From: CALCMJ01 sp964475415
Lineage (GTDB): Bacteria; Bacteroidota; Bacteroidia; Chitinophagales; Saprospiraceae
Reading direction: 5' to 3'
Assembly (NCBI GenBank): GCA_964475415.1
Contig: CAYYWZ010000009.1
Location: 25,540 to 89,539 of the forward strand
DNA: 64,000 nt
Shown here: positions 28,801 to 36,535 of the stretch, piece by piece
How positions within the stretch are numbered: the first letter of the stretch is position 1
Layout of the letters: the number at the start of each line of letters is the position of its first letter
Made by a program: the position numbers and the translations under genes
Notes under the pieces: generated by a model
Database searches by the model: none
What the model was told of the DNA's origin: nothing
The model's input: only the letters and a program-made list of their open reading frames with translations

Positions 28801-29036
28801 GGCATGGTAGCGGACCATTTAGCGATGAGAACCCACTAAATACAGTTCAATTACAGAACCCTCCTGTAGTGCAAGTTTCTGTGGAATATTTTAGAGATCC
28901 ACTGGTGATGTCTTATGGAACGGGGATCAGAACAACACTCTTTGGGTATTTTATTCGCTTAGATTATGCATGGGGAATAGAAACCAGAGCGACACAAGCA
29001 CCTAAAATACACCTAGGCCTAGGTATGGATTTTTAG
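25809..29036 (+). CDS. Peptidase-MA-like / TolB-like propeller / outer-membrane barrel protein
   Basis: 1075 residues with a signal peptide (about 1-20). Residues about 40-260 resemble the gluzincin 'peptidase MA' fold, including LPEWFREGLVSYIG, the usual third-ligand region. Where HExxH is expected (about 135-145) the sequence reads RRQIREGITS, so the metal site appears lost. Residues about 285-600 form TolB/WD40-like blades (KFLYVVNDLGKYQLYV, GILFSSNRTTND). From about 740 to the C-terminal Phe is an Omp85/surface-antigen-like barrel (GFDTNIRNGTTYWVGNVEMRLP). Similar large proteins occur in Bacteroidota as 'translocation protein TolB'; role unknown. Followed by a hairpin. Confidence 0.8.
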   Translation: MYRNCIQIFFFICLGSILYGQSINTKFGKNRVQYHDDFNNWYEYETENFVVYWYGKGRNIAHSVIQMAELDHDEIQQVLEHRINDKIEVVVYLDLTDLKQSNIGYEETFINNTGKTKIVGNKMFVHFNGDHHNLRRQIREGITSVYINAILLGSNLQEIVQNAILLDLPEWFREGLVSYIGSYWDYELDDELRDILYQNDKYYDFEKLARDYPKVAGHSLWYFLDIHYGRSSIANILYLTRINRNLESSFLYVLNRKLEVISKDWSTYYKARYEKEKDRFDEVASLDLLSIKKKKYIPVSHIKISNKGDKFLYVVNDLGKYQLYVEDFKTGQRKRLFKRGIKNDFQATDYNFPAVCWHPNNREITIVYEKKDVIYLRKIEIASGEHIEQELPANFQRVYSVSYLDKNNYVMAGSIDGYSDLLNYNTKTRTVSKITDDFYDEIDAEVILEEGKKGILFSSNRTTNDISFAYLDTILPLAKYDIFYLDLSGEERKIRNISNTPDADELQAHYIGNDKLVFLQNTSGILNAYTSSFSGTFSGQAVTNLDRNIINHHAYGDQYVFSTYHDGMYKLIHKEKFNTPIAKLGKTAFFMEQNPSEKALPLILEETEVLEEDAGWKFQSRFKDSENIESVDEKTEVTLFDQTVSNFFKTTVDSSKVEKFLSNRATTARERFKIDDFVTKLDNEVLFEGLESYVGEEQDPTFTPLGILIKARTKDLFEDYIVEGGVRIPTRFNGTEFFLTLDNNKKLIDRQFALYRKSVTENTIEGVINSTQLRRRTLLGQYRLKYPFDIYRSIRATSTLRIDRQYLLASDAPSFEASQDGEQRIGLRLEYVYDNTRDVGINIKNGSRYKIYTEAINRFNISVMDGFEFDASRAYTTILGFDARHYIGFLRHAVLALRTAGATSFGSERMLYQIGGIQSDILGDYNDAIPIPNKEFAFQVLGPNLRGFDTNIRNGTTYWVGNVEMRLPIFKLLGLERIKWSFFRNMQFIGFYDVGMAWHGSGPFSDENPLNTVQLQNPPVVQVSVEYFRDPLVMSYGTGIRTTLFGYFIRLDYAWGIETRATQAPKIHLGLGMDF

Positions 29037-29059
29037 TGATTATTAACATATCTATTTGT

Positions 29060-29086
29060 TTATCAGCACATTAGGCTGATAATTTA
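29060..29086 (+). terminator. Possible terminator after the propeller/barrel gene
   Basis: Perfect 8-bp stem TTATCAGC/GCTGATAA with a 7-base loop, followed only by TTTAT. Stem good, T-run weak. Confidence 0.5.
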
Positions 29087-29164
29087 TGGTGTAATTCTAA
29101 GAGATGTTCTTATTATCAATAATGATTATTTTCTTATAATTCGATTTTTAAGCCTGCATTCTTC

Positions 29165-29172
29165 TATCTTTG
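29165..29172 (+). promoter_or_regulatory. -7 element just upstream of GGGP synthase
   Basis: TATCTTTG matches TAnnTTTG and ends 6 bases before the ATG at 29179, suggesting a leaderless transcript. No clear -33 TTG. Confidence 0.45.
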
Positions 29173-29178
29173 TTAGCG

Positions 29179-29928
29179 ATGTCTTTATACAACGAAATTA
29201 CCCAAGCGAAAAAGGACGGCAAGAAAAAATTTGCTGTATTGCTAGACCCCGATAAGGTTAGACTAGGTCAGCTAGATAAGATACTGAAGTTGTCGATAGA
29301 TGCTAACGTAGATTATTTCTTTATAGGAGGCAGCCTTATTGTAAATGATATGTTGGATGAATTACTAAAGCTTATCAAGCAAAAATGTAAAATTCCTACT
29401 ATCCTTTTTCCTGGAAACTCTATTCAGTTAAGTTATAAAGCAGATGCTTTATTATTTCTTTCTCTTATATCAGGAAGAAACGCAGAACTGCTTATCGGCA
29501 AGCACGTTATTACGGCGCCATATCTTAAGCTAAGTCCTCTAGAGATTATGTCTACGGGCTACATGCTTATAGATGGTGGGGTTGATACAACCGTTACGTA
29601 TATAAGTAATACTCGACCGATTCCGGCAGCTAAGGACGATATAGCCTTGTGTACGGCAGTTGCTGGTCAACTCTTAGGAATGAAACTGATCTATATGGAT
29701 GCGGGAAGTGGTGCTAAGAATCCTATCAGTACTTCTATGATAGAATCTGTAAGCGGAGCTATAGATATTCCATTGATAATAGGAGGGGGCATAAGAACTC
29801 CTGAGAAGGCGGAAGAAAATGTCAAAGCTGGGGCAGACGTTATAGTAGTGGGTAACGCTATAGAAAAAGATCCAGAACTGATTATGGAAATGTCATTAGC
29901 CATACACGCTTCTAGTACCAAGGTCTAG
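29179..29928 (+). CDS. Geranylgeranylglyceryl phosphate synthase family protein
   Basis: 249 residues from ATG 29179; the frame runs back to a TTG at 29170. TIM-barrel prenyltransferase of the GGGPS/PcrB family: FAVLLDPDK at the N-terminus, FFIGGSL, the long stretch with YMLIDGG and NTRPIPA, and the phosphate-binding IIGGGIRTPEKAEENVKAGADVIVVGNAIE. In archaea this enzyme links geranylgeranyl diphosphate to glycerol-1-phosphate for membrane lipids. Bacteroidota carry a well-supported group II homologue, and its product fate in these bacteria is poorly understood. Cytoplasmic; stands 43 bp before rsgA. Confidence 0.93.
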   Translation: MSLYNEITQAKKDGKKKFAVLLDPDKVRLGQLDKILKLSIDANVDYFFIGGSLIVNDMLDELLKLIKQKCKIPTILFPGNSIQLSYKADALLFLSLISGRNAELLIGKHVITAPYLKLSPLEIMSTGYMLIDGGVDTTVTYISNTRPIPAAKDDIALCTAVAGQLLGMKLIYMDAGSGAKNPISTSMIESVSGAIDIPLIIGGGIRTPEKAEENVKAGADVIVVGNAIEKDPELIMEMSLAIHASSTKV

Positions 29929-29971
29929 AAACAATGTAGAAAGAGTATACTAAAATTTATATAAACCTAGA

Positions 29972-30946
29972 GTGGCAAAAGAAAAGAGTACAGATAATTC
30001 CAAAACTATAATCGGAAGAGTTTATAGATCTACAGGAAGTTGGTACGAGGTACACTTAGATAACGGAGATATTATTCCATGCAGAACAGTAGGAAAATTA
30101 AGACTCAAAAATCTAAAAGTTACTAACCCTATTGCCGTAGGAGATTATGTAAAAATTAAAGGGGATGACCACGAAAAGACAGGCAGCATTCTAGAGATTT
30201 GTGATCGTAAGAATTATGTCATCAGACAATCTCCGAGAAAAAAACACTATTTACATATTATAGCAAGCAATATAGATCAGGCGATTATCATAGCTACGAT
30301 CAGAGAGCCTATGCTGAAGCAAGGATTTATAGATCGTTTTTTGTTGATGACAGAACCCTTTGACATACCTGTACATATCGTATTTAACAAGTCAGATCTC
30401 TATACGGAAGACGATATTTCTACCTACCTATATCTAAAGGAGATTTATGAGAAGATAGGTTATAATGTGCACCTAGTCTCAGCAATAGAACAGGAAGGGA
30501 CAGCAGAATTGCTTAATATATTTTCAAAAAAAACCAGCTTGATAGGTGGACAAAGTGGAGTAGGAAAGTCCAGTCTTATAAATGCTATGCTGCCAGATAT
30601 GGACCTGCGCACTATGGAGGTTTCTGATTACTCAGGCAAAGGGCAACATACAACAACCTTTGCAGAGATGTATACCATAGATACGAATACGCATATTATA
30701 GACACACCAGGTATAAAGACCTTGTCTTTTAATTATCTAGAGATTACCGATGTGGCACATAATTTCAGAGAGTTCTTTGAGGTTTCTGATAGATGTAAAT
30801 TTAATAACTGCATGCATAGAAACGAACCCAAGTGTGCAGTAAAGGATTCCCTAGAAAACGGAACGATCAGTGAGCTTCGTTACTTTAATTATATCCAGAT
30901 ACTAGAAGAAATAGAAGATCAGAATTATTGGGAGCTACACACCTAG
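29972..30946 (+). CDS. rsgA: Ribosome small-subunit-dependent GTPase A
   Basis: 324 residues from a GTG start. N-terminal OB fold (about 12-80), circularly permuted GTPase with G4 (FNKSDL) before the P-loop GQSGVGKSS at residues 193-201 and G3 DTPGIK, then a C-terminal zinc-binding region with CKFNNCMHRNEPKC. The GTPase checks late 30S subunit assembly. Housekeeping gene; neighbours give no functional link. Confidence 0.96.
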   Translation: MAKEKSTDNSKTIIGRVYRSTGSWYEVHLDNGDIIPCRTVGKLRLKNLKVTNPIAVGDYVKIKGDDHEKTGSILEICDRKNYVIRQSPRKKHYLHIIASNIDQAIIIATIREPMLKQGFIDRFLLMTEPFDIPVHIVFNKSDLYTEDDISTYLYLKEIYEKIGYNVHLVSAIEQEGTAELLNIFSKKTSLIGGQSGVGKSSLINAMLPDMDLRTMEVSDYSGKGQHTTTFAEMYTIDTNTHIIDTPGIKTLSFNYLEITDVAHNFREFFEVSDRCKFNNCMHRNEPKCAVKDSLENGTISELRYFNYIQILEEIEDQNYWELHT

Positions 30947-31192
30947 AAAAGTAGTGTTAGTTTCTATTCTTGAAAAAATAGATTTATAGTGATCGTTTTA
31001 TTGACCAATAAGCTAAGATCTTTTTTACCAACAATATAAGACGATATAGCAGAAAATATACTAGCTAAAAAAACTTAAGCAATCGACATTTTGTCAGAAT
31101 TATTCGCGTTCTTATGTCAAATCTTCTACTATTTCCCTATTTTAAAATCTTGGATTCAAATTTGATGACTATCTACTATAAAGCTTAAATAA

Positions 31193-33964
31193 ATGACTTA
31201 CGATAATTTCACAATAAAGGCTCAAGAAGCTATTCTTAAATCTCAGCAGATTGCAGGAACTTATGATCAGCAGCAGGTAGATACAACGCACCTTATCAGA
31301 GGTATACTAGAGACGGATGAGAAACTTACAGAGTTTCTGCTCCAGAAGATGGATGTCAATATTCCTACGCTAAAAATAAAATTAGAAGAAGCTATAAAAA
31401 CCTATCCGAAAGTGGAAGGTGTACAAAAGCAATATCTAACAAATGATTCTAATCAAGCACTTTCTAGAGCTAAGAAATTACTCAAGGAATTCGGAGATGA
31501 GTTTATCTCTCTAGAAATGATCCTTCTAGGAATTATAAAAGGAAAAGATAAAGGCGCTACCATCCTTAAGGATCTTGGTGCTACACAGAAAGGTGCAACA
31601 GCAGCTATAGAAGAACTGAGAAAAGGTAGAAAAGTTACAGATCAGCAAGCAGACAATCAGTACAATGCGCTGAAAAAGTTTGCTATAAATCTAAACGAAA
31701 GAGCAGAGTCAGGAAAGCTAGACCCTATAATAGGAAGAGACGAAGAGATCAGACGGGTATTGCATATACTTAGTAGAAGAAAAAAGAACAACCCACTACT
31801 TATAGGAGAGGCTGGTGTAGGTAAGACAGCACTAATAGAAGGTATCGCGTGGAGAATTGTAAAACAAGATGTACCAGAGAACTTACAGTCAAAAGTTATT
31901 TATGTATTAGACCTATCTGCTTTGATAGCAGGTGCGAAATATAAGGGTGAGTTCGAAGAAAGATTGAAGGCGGTTGTCAAGGAGGTGAGTTCTGCAGATG
32001 GACAGATTATTTTGTTTGTAGATGAGATCCATACATTAATAGGTGCCGGTGGAGGAAATGGAGCTATGGATGCAGCTAATATTCTTAAGCCCGCATTGGC
32101 TAGGGGGGAATTAAAAACCATAGGAGCAACGACTTTAGATGAGTACCAGAAATATTTTGAAAAAGATAAGGCACTAGTAAGAAGATTCCAGCCAATCTTT
32201 ATAGACGAGCCGAGTCTAGAAGATACAGTATCTATACTTAGAGGAATTCAGGATAAGTACGAAGTTTATCATAAAATGGAAATTCTGGACGAAGCACTTA
32301 TTGCGGCTGTAGAATTATCACATCGGTATATAACAGAACGTAAGTTACCAGACAAAGCCATCGACCTTATAGATGAGGCTTCTGCAAGACTTAGGTTAGA
32401 GTTGGATTCTGTTCCAGAAGAGATAGATGAACTAGATAGAAGACTTAGACAATTAGAAATAGAGAAGGAATATATTAAAAGGGAGAATGATGAGCGTAAG
32501 CTGAAAGCTATTTCCGAAGAGATAGCCAATCATAAAGAGAAGTTAGACTCTATAACTGCTGCATGGAAAAGTGAAAAAGAAATTGTAGATCAGATACAAC
32601 AGATCAGAAAAACAATAGAAGAACTAGAACATGAAGCAGAAGTTGCAGAAAGAGCAAGTGAGTTTGAGAAAGTAGCTAAGATAAGATATGGAGACCTTAA
32701 GGAAAAAGAAGCTATGCTTATGGTGGCGGAAGAGAAGCTAGAAAAACTACCAGACGACCAGCGATTTACGAACGAGGTGGTCACGGCAAATGATATTGCT
32801 GAAGTTGTTGCAAAGTGGACAGGAATTCCTGTTACGAAAATGATGAAGAAAGAAAAAGAAAGACTGCTTAACCTAGAAGACGAAATAGGACAAAGACTTA
32901 TAGGGCAGAAAGATGCTGTCGTTGCTGTTGCCGATGCAGTCAGAAGATCAAGAGCAGGATTGGGAGATCCTAAAAAACCTATAGGATCATTTATTTTCCT
33001 AGGACCAACAGGAGTGGGTAAAACAGAGTTAGCTAAGACGCTAGCAGAAGTATTGTTTGACGATGAGAAGGCAATTACTAGAATAGATATGAGTGAGTTC
33101 CAAGAGAAACATTCAGTAAGTAGACTTGTAGGTGCACCCCCAGGATATGTAGGTTACGATGAAGGCGGACAGCTGACAGAGGCAGTAAGGAGAAGACCGT
33201 ATTCTATTGTGCTGCTAGATGAGATAGAAAAAGCACATCCTGATACCTTTAATATTTTACTACAAGTACTTGACGATGGTAGACTTACAGACAATAAGGG
33301 AAGGGAGGCAAACTTTAAGAACACCATAATAATCATGACCTCTAACATGGGGGCAGAGGTGATCCTAGAAAATTTTGAAGACCTCGATGCTGTAGGAGAA
33401 GAACATAGGACAGAGATTATTGAGACGACTAGACTGGAGGTCTTCGATATGTTGAAAGAAAATCTACGACCAGAATTTCTCAATAGAATTGATGAGAAAA
33501 TAATGTTCTTACCACTTACTAAAGCGGAGATAAAGAAGATTGCAAATATCCTTATCAAAAAGGTGAAAAAGAATCTAAAACGACAGCATATAGGAATAGA
33601 CCTATCGGAGTCGGCTATGGATCTCCTAGCAGATCTGGGATACGATCCGCAGTTCGGAGCTAGACCACTGAAAAGAGTTATACAGAAAGAACTGATCAAC
33701 GAACTTTCTAAGAGAGTACTTTCTGGGGCATTCTCTGCAGGAGATACTATACACGTAGGAACAGATGCTAAGGGATTTACTTTTACGGAAAAACCAAATG
33801 ATAGTAAAGAAAAACCTAAGCAAGAGAAAAAAGTCACGAAGTCTAAAAAAGAAAAGGACTTAGAAAAACTTAAAAAAGCAACTAAGGACGTAGAAGATGA
33901 AGTCAAGAAAATGAAAGACAAGGGTGACTCTAATGGAACGCAAATGGAAAAAGAAACAGAGTAG
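31193..33964 (+). CDS. clpB: ATP-dependent disaggregase ClpB
   Basis: 923 residues. Clp N domain (about 1-150), first AAA+ with Walker A GEAGVGKT at 205-212, middle coiled-coil domain (about 405-530), second AAA+ with Walker A GPTGVGKT at 604-611, and the D2-small domain (DPQFGARPLKRVIQ). It rescues aggregated proteins together with DnaK. The middle domain distinguishes ClpB from ClpA/C. About 60 residues beyond the usual end form a lysine/glutamate-rich tail. No clear heat-shock operator was seen upstream. A strong terminator follows. Confidence 0.96.
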   Translation: MTYDNFTIKAQEAILKSQQIAGTYDQQQVDTTHLIRGILETDEKLTEFLLQKMDVNIPTLKIKLEEAIKTYPKVEGVQKQYLTNDSNQALSRAKKLLKEFGDEFISLEMILLGIIKGKDKGATILKDLGATQKGATAAIEELRKGRKVTDQQADNQYNALKKFAINLNERAESGKLDPIIGRDEEIRRVLHILSRRKKNNPLLIGEAGVGKTALIEGIAWRIVKQDVPENLQSKVIYVLDLSALIAGAKYKGEFEERLKAVVKEVSSADGQIILFVDEIHTLIGAGGGNGAMDAANILKPALARGELKTIGATTLDEYQKYFEKDKALVRRFQPIFIDEPSLEDTVSILRGIQDKYEVYHKMEILDEALIAAVELSHRYITERKLPDKAIDLIDEASARLRLELDSVPEEIDELDRRLRQLEIEKEYIKRENDERKLKAISEEIANHKEKLDSITAAWKSEKEIVDQIQQIRKTIEELEHEAEVAERASEFEKVAKIRYGDLKEKEAMLMVAEEKLEKLPDDQRFTNEVVTANDIAEVVAKWTGIPVTKMMKKEKERLLNLEDEIGQRLIGQKDAVVAVADAVRRSRAGLGDPKKPIGSFIFLGPTGVGKTELAKTLAEVLFDDEKAITRIDMSEFQEKHSVSRLVGAPPGYVGYDEGGQLTEAVRRRPYSIVLLDEIEKAHPDTFNILLQVLDDGRLTDNKGREANFKNTIIIMTSNMGAEVILENFEDLDAVGEEHRTEIIETTRLEVFDMLKENLRPEFLNRIDEKIMFLPLTKAEIKKIANILIKKVKKNLKRQHIGIDLSESAMDLLADLGYDPQFGARPLKRVIQKELINELSKRVLSGAFSAGDTIHVGTDAKGFTFTEKPNDSKEKPKQEKKVTKSKKEKDLEKLKKATKDVEDEVKKMKDKGDSNGTQMEKETE

Positions 33965-33998
33965 TGTAAAGACAAGTAGAAAGAATAGATGAAAAAAT

Positions 33999-34036
33999 AA
34001 AAGCGTATTTCTAAAGTTTTGAGATACGCTTTTTTA
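33999..34036 (+). terminator. Terminator of clpB
   Basis: Long hairpin with AAAAGCGTAT pairing with ATACGCTTTT and a 10-16 base loop region, ending in seven T. 35 bp after the stop codon. Confidence 0.85.
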
Positions 34037-34136
34037 TAAAGGGTGATTATATATGATTAAGATAAACTATTTTAAACACTATGTTTACTATTGAGAAAGT
34101 GATAACTTATATAGAGAACTACAAAATTGATGTTGA

Positions 34137-34471
34137 GAATTATTAATGCAAGATTGTGAAACATTAGATGTAATGATATTAAAAAGAGTGGTAAGTAAAG
34201 ATCATAATACATATGCACATAGAATATCCGCCAAAGCATTCAATTAGTTACCTTGTAAAACAGTTAAAGGGGAGAAGTAGTAGTTTGCTACAAAAAGAAT
34301 TTCCTCATTTGCAGAAGCGATTACAGGGGACAAAGATATTGGGGTAAAGGTTATGGGGTATGGAGCAGTGGGAATATAACTGAAAAGATGATACAGGAAT
34401 ATCTTTAGCATCATAGAAAAAGAAATGATACAAATTTAGAGAACTTTATGCTCGAAGAGCAAAGACTTTAA
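34137..34471 (+). pseudogene. Remnant of an IS200/IS605-family TnpA (Y1 transposase)
   Basis: Three frames together give a recognisable TnpA C-terminal part: LDVMILKRVVSKDH, then after a frameshift HIEYPPKHSISYLVKQLKGRSS and LLQKEFPHLQKR, then after another WGKGYGVWSSGNITEKMIQEYL, a stop, and HHRKRNDTNLENFMLEE. The HUH region (normally DHxHMHIEYPP) is disrupted, and the N-terminus is missing. A subterminal hairpin lies 17 bp downstream, as in IS200 ends. Clearly inactive. This is the only mobile-element trace seen in the window. Confidence 0.85.
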
Positions 34472-34487
34472 TCCTTGTTATTTTAAC

Positions 34488-34508
34488 CCACCTACTTCAA
34501 GTAGGTGG
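34488..34508. repeat. Hairpin at the right end of the IS200 remnant
   Basis: CCACCTACTT and AAGTAGGTGG form a perfect inverted repeat around one base (in practice an 8-bp stem with a TTCAA loop). No T-run follows. Its position just after the tnpA remnant fits the subterminal stem-loop recognised by Y1 transposases, better than a terminator. Confidence 0.7.
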
Positions 34509-34576
34509 TATTTGAGTTAGTCTTTACTAAACTTGCATTTAGTCAGTTTCAAGACTTAGAATTACAAGGGGTATAA

Positions 34577-34584
34577 TATATTTG
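34577..34584 (+). promoter_or_regulatory. -7 element upstream of the 345-residue secreted protein
   Basis: TATATTTG matches TAnnTTTG, 49 bp before the start codon at 34634. No obvious -33 TTG; tentative. Confidence 0.35.
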
Positions 34585-34633
34585 TCTATATTCATCCAAA
34601 AACTAATAGAATGAACATCAGCGAAAAAAAAAC

Positions 34634-35671
34634 ATGAAAAACATATACATCATTATTTTTCTTCTGCTAATCTGTACGAATATTACGAAGGCTCAAGATA
34701 TCTTTGAAATATTTTATGAGGGTACAAAGAGCCAACCAATTATTACGGAGATAAAATCAAAAACAAGTTACGATTATCATCGCAACAGCTCCCAAGAGGG
34801 AAGATTGCCAGATACCTCTATCGTGTTAGATGGTGACACACTATCTTTATTTTTAGAAACAAGGATAGTAGAAACTTATCCAGCAATAGGAACAAGAAAA
34901 CGAGAACATTTTAAGGTTTCAGGGGAACTCAGTTTGACAGAAACAATAGTACAAGATAAAGCAGGTAGAATGCTTGAAAATACTATAGAAAGCACAGATC
35001 CACAGATGGCGCAATTTCTAAATACAACGAAGAAGTATACTTACGAAAATGATAATCTTGTAAAAATTGATGAAAAAGATCTTACGATAGTTTCACTTGA
35101 ATATGATGATCAATCATTACCAAAAAACATGAGGTTTAATACAGGATTTGCTAACATGGCACTAGATCGTGAAAATACTGAAACGGGATATATCTATAAT
35201 GCTAGCTTAGTTCCCATGGATAATCAAGAAGGGCTTATGGGTATGATGGCCGATGCAATGAAAGATGCTCCTAAAACCTATGTTCTTTATGAGCTTAAAG
35301 ATAAGCACCATTATTTCACGTATATCGAAGAGGAAAAAGAAACAGGAAATATATTGGTGGAGGAAACATTTATAAGAAACGAGAAAAAGCAACTAGTAGA
35401 AGCTATAAGTTCTAAAGGCATGAAGTCTCATATGAAATATCGCCATAATGATAAAGGAGAGGTAATAGAAACAGAGAATATATTAAACAATACAATACTA
35501 AGAAACGAATCTGATGACAGAGGAAACATAGTAAAGAAATATGAAGGCTATCAATATTATGAGTATAAATATGATGATAAGAATACGCAAGTAGAAGAAA
35601 GGCAGTTTTTAGGAATAGATGAAGACAAGTCTCTTTCTAAGTTTACGGTAGTAAAGGTGGTATATAAATAA
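34634..35671 (+). CDS. Secreted hypothetical protein with YD-like repeat character
   Basis: 345 residues. Signal peptide (about 1-20, IIIFLLLICTNITKAQ). The rest is rich in short strands of the kind KKYTYENDNLVKIDEK, HNDKGEVIETE and DDRGNIVKKYEGYQYYEYKYDDK, which resemble the loose YD/RHS-like repeats of uncharacterised Bacteroidota lipoproteins and secreted proteins. No sorting tail, no catalytic motif. 24 bp upstream of the next gene and possibly cotranscribed. Family not recognised. Confidence 0.7.
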   Translation: MKNIYIIIFLLLICTNITKAQDIFEIFYEGTKSQPIITEIKSKTSYDYHRNSSQEGRLPDTSIVLDGDTLSLFLETRIVETYPAIGTRKREHFKVSGELSLTETIVQDKAGRMLENTIESTDPQMAQFLNTTKKYTYENDNLVKIDEKDLTIVSLEYDDQSLPKNMRFNTGFANMALDRENTETGYIYNASLVPMDNQEGLMGMMADAMKDAPKTYVLYELKDKHHYFTYIEEEKETGNILVEETFIRNEKKQLVEAISSKGMKSHMKYRHNDKGEVIETENILNNTILRNESDDRGNIVKKYEGYQYYEYKYDDKNTQVEERQFLGIDEDKSLSKFTVVKVVYK

Positions 35672-35695
35672 TTACGTAGGTTAAATTTCTAGTAA

Positions 35696-36397
35696 ATGAG
35701 AATAAGTAGAAATCACATTATGTCATCTTCTATCACACTAGCATGTATATTTCTCATAATCCTATCGTCATGCAAAAGCAAACAAATCCCTGATATTTTT
35801 TCACTCAGAGAAGGAGACCTTCTATTCCAAGACAGTGATTGTGGTCCCTTTTGTACGGCGATAGAAAAAGTAACTTTTGGATATAAGGGCTCTAAGTTTT
35901 CTCATATAGGATTATTGGTAGCAGAGCAAGACGATTTGTTTGTATTGGAAGCTATATCTGCTGGCGTTGTTTTGACACCGATAGATAGCTTTCTTCAGCG
36001 ATCTTTTGATCTGGATAGCAACCCCAAAGTTGTTGTTGGGAGATTAAAACAAAAACATCGGAAACTGATACCCGAAGCAATACAGTTTACTAAAGAGCAA
36101 ATGGAAAAAGCATATGACGATGTTTTTGATATCAATAATGATAAGTATTATTGTTCAGAACTAATTTATGATGCTTTTCAGTCAGCTAATGATGGCGAGC
36201 CTATTTTTGATTTACAGCCTATGACCTTTATTGATCCTGACACTAAGGAGATTTTTCCTATTTGGCAAAAATATTTTGACGACTTAGAGACCAGTATTCC
36301 AGAAGGAGAACCGGGACTAAATCCAGGAGGAATTTCTACTTCGCCTTATGTTGAGATCATACATTTTTATGGCACACCAGAAGGCTATAAGAAGTAA
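35696..36397 (+). CDS. YiiX/YebB-like (permuted NlpC/P60) lipoprotein
   Basis: 233 residues; an in-frame ATG at 35720 would give a tighter lipoprotein signal ending in IILSSC. The body is a permuted papain-like fold of the YiiX/G6R type: LREGDLLFQ at the start, catalytic His in SHIGLLV and catalytic Cys in YYCSELIYDAF. Such enzymes cleave amide or thioester bonds, possibly in lipids or peptidoglycan. Both catalytic residues are present, so it is probably active at the periplasmic face. Confidence 0.82.
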   Translation: MRISRNHIMSSSITLACIFLIILSSCKSKQIPDIFSLREGDLLFQDSDCGPFCTAIEKVTFGYKGSKFSHIGLLVAEQDDLFVLEAISAGVVLTPIDSFLQRSFDLDSNPKVVVGRLKQKHRKLIPEAIQFTKEQMEKAYDDVFDINNDKYYCSELIYDAFQSANDGEPIFDLQPMTFIDPDTKEIFPIWQKYFDDLETSIPEGEPGLNPGGISTSPYVEIIHFYGTPEGYKK

Positions 36398-36535
36398 CAA
36401 TTAAGATACCTTTAATCTGCTAGGCGCAGCTTATGCCTTGCTTGTTTAATCTTTGAGTATATAGAATATCTACTATACTTAAGTACAGCTTGTCTCTTAT
36501 TGAGTATAATTATTACTATGCAAGACTGGTCAGTC

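Noticed and set aside
33154..33975. 273-residue open frame on the minus strand inside clpB
   Set aside because: Ser/Phe/Leu-rich antisense shadow of the clpB coding strand; clpB is intact with all its motifs.
34488..34508. Hairpin considered as a terminator
   Set aside because: No T-run, and it follows a transposase remnant at the distance expected for an IS200 end.
36398..36535. Hairpin around AGGCGCAGCTTATGCCT as tRNA-like or terminator
   Set aside because: Stem of only 4-5 bp with no T-run and no tRNA features.
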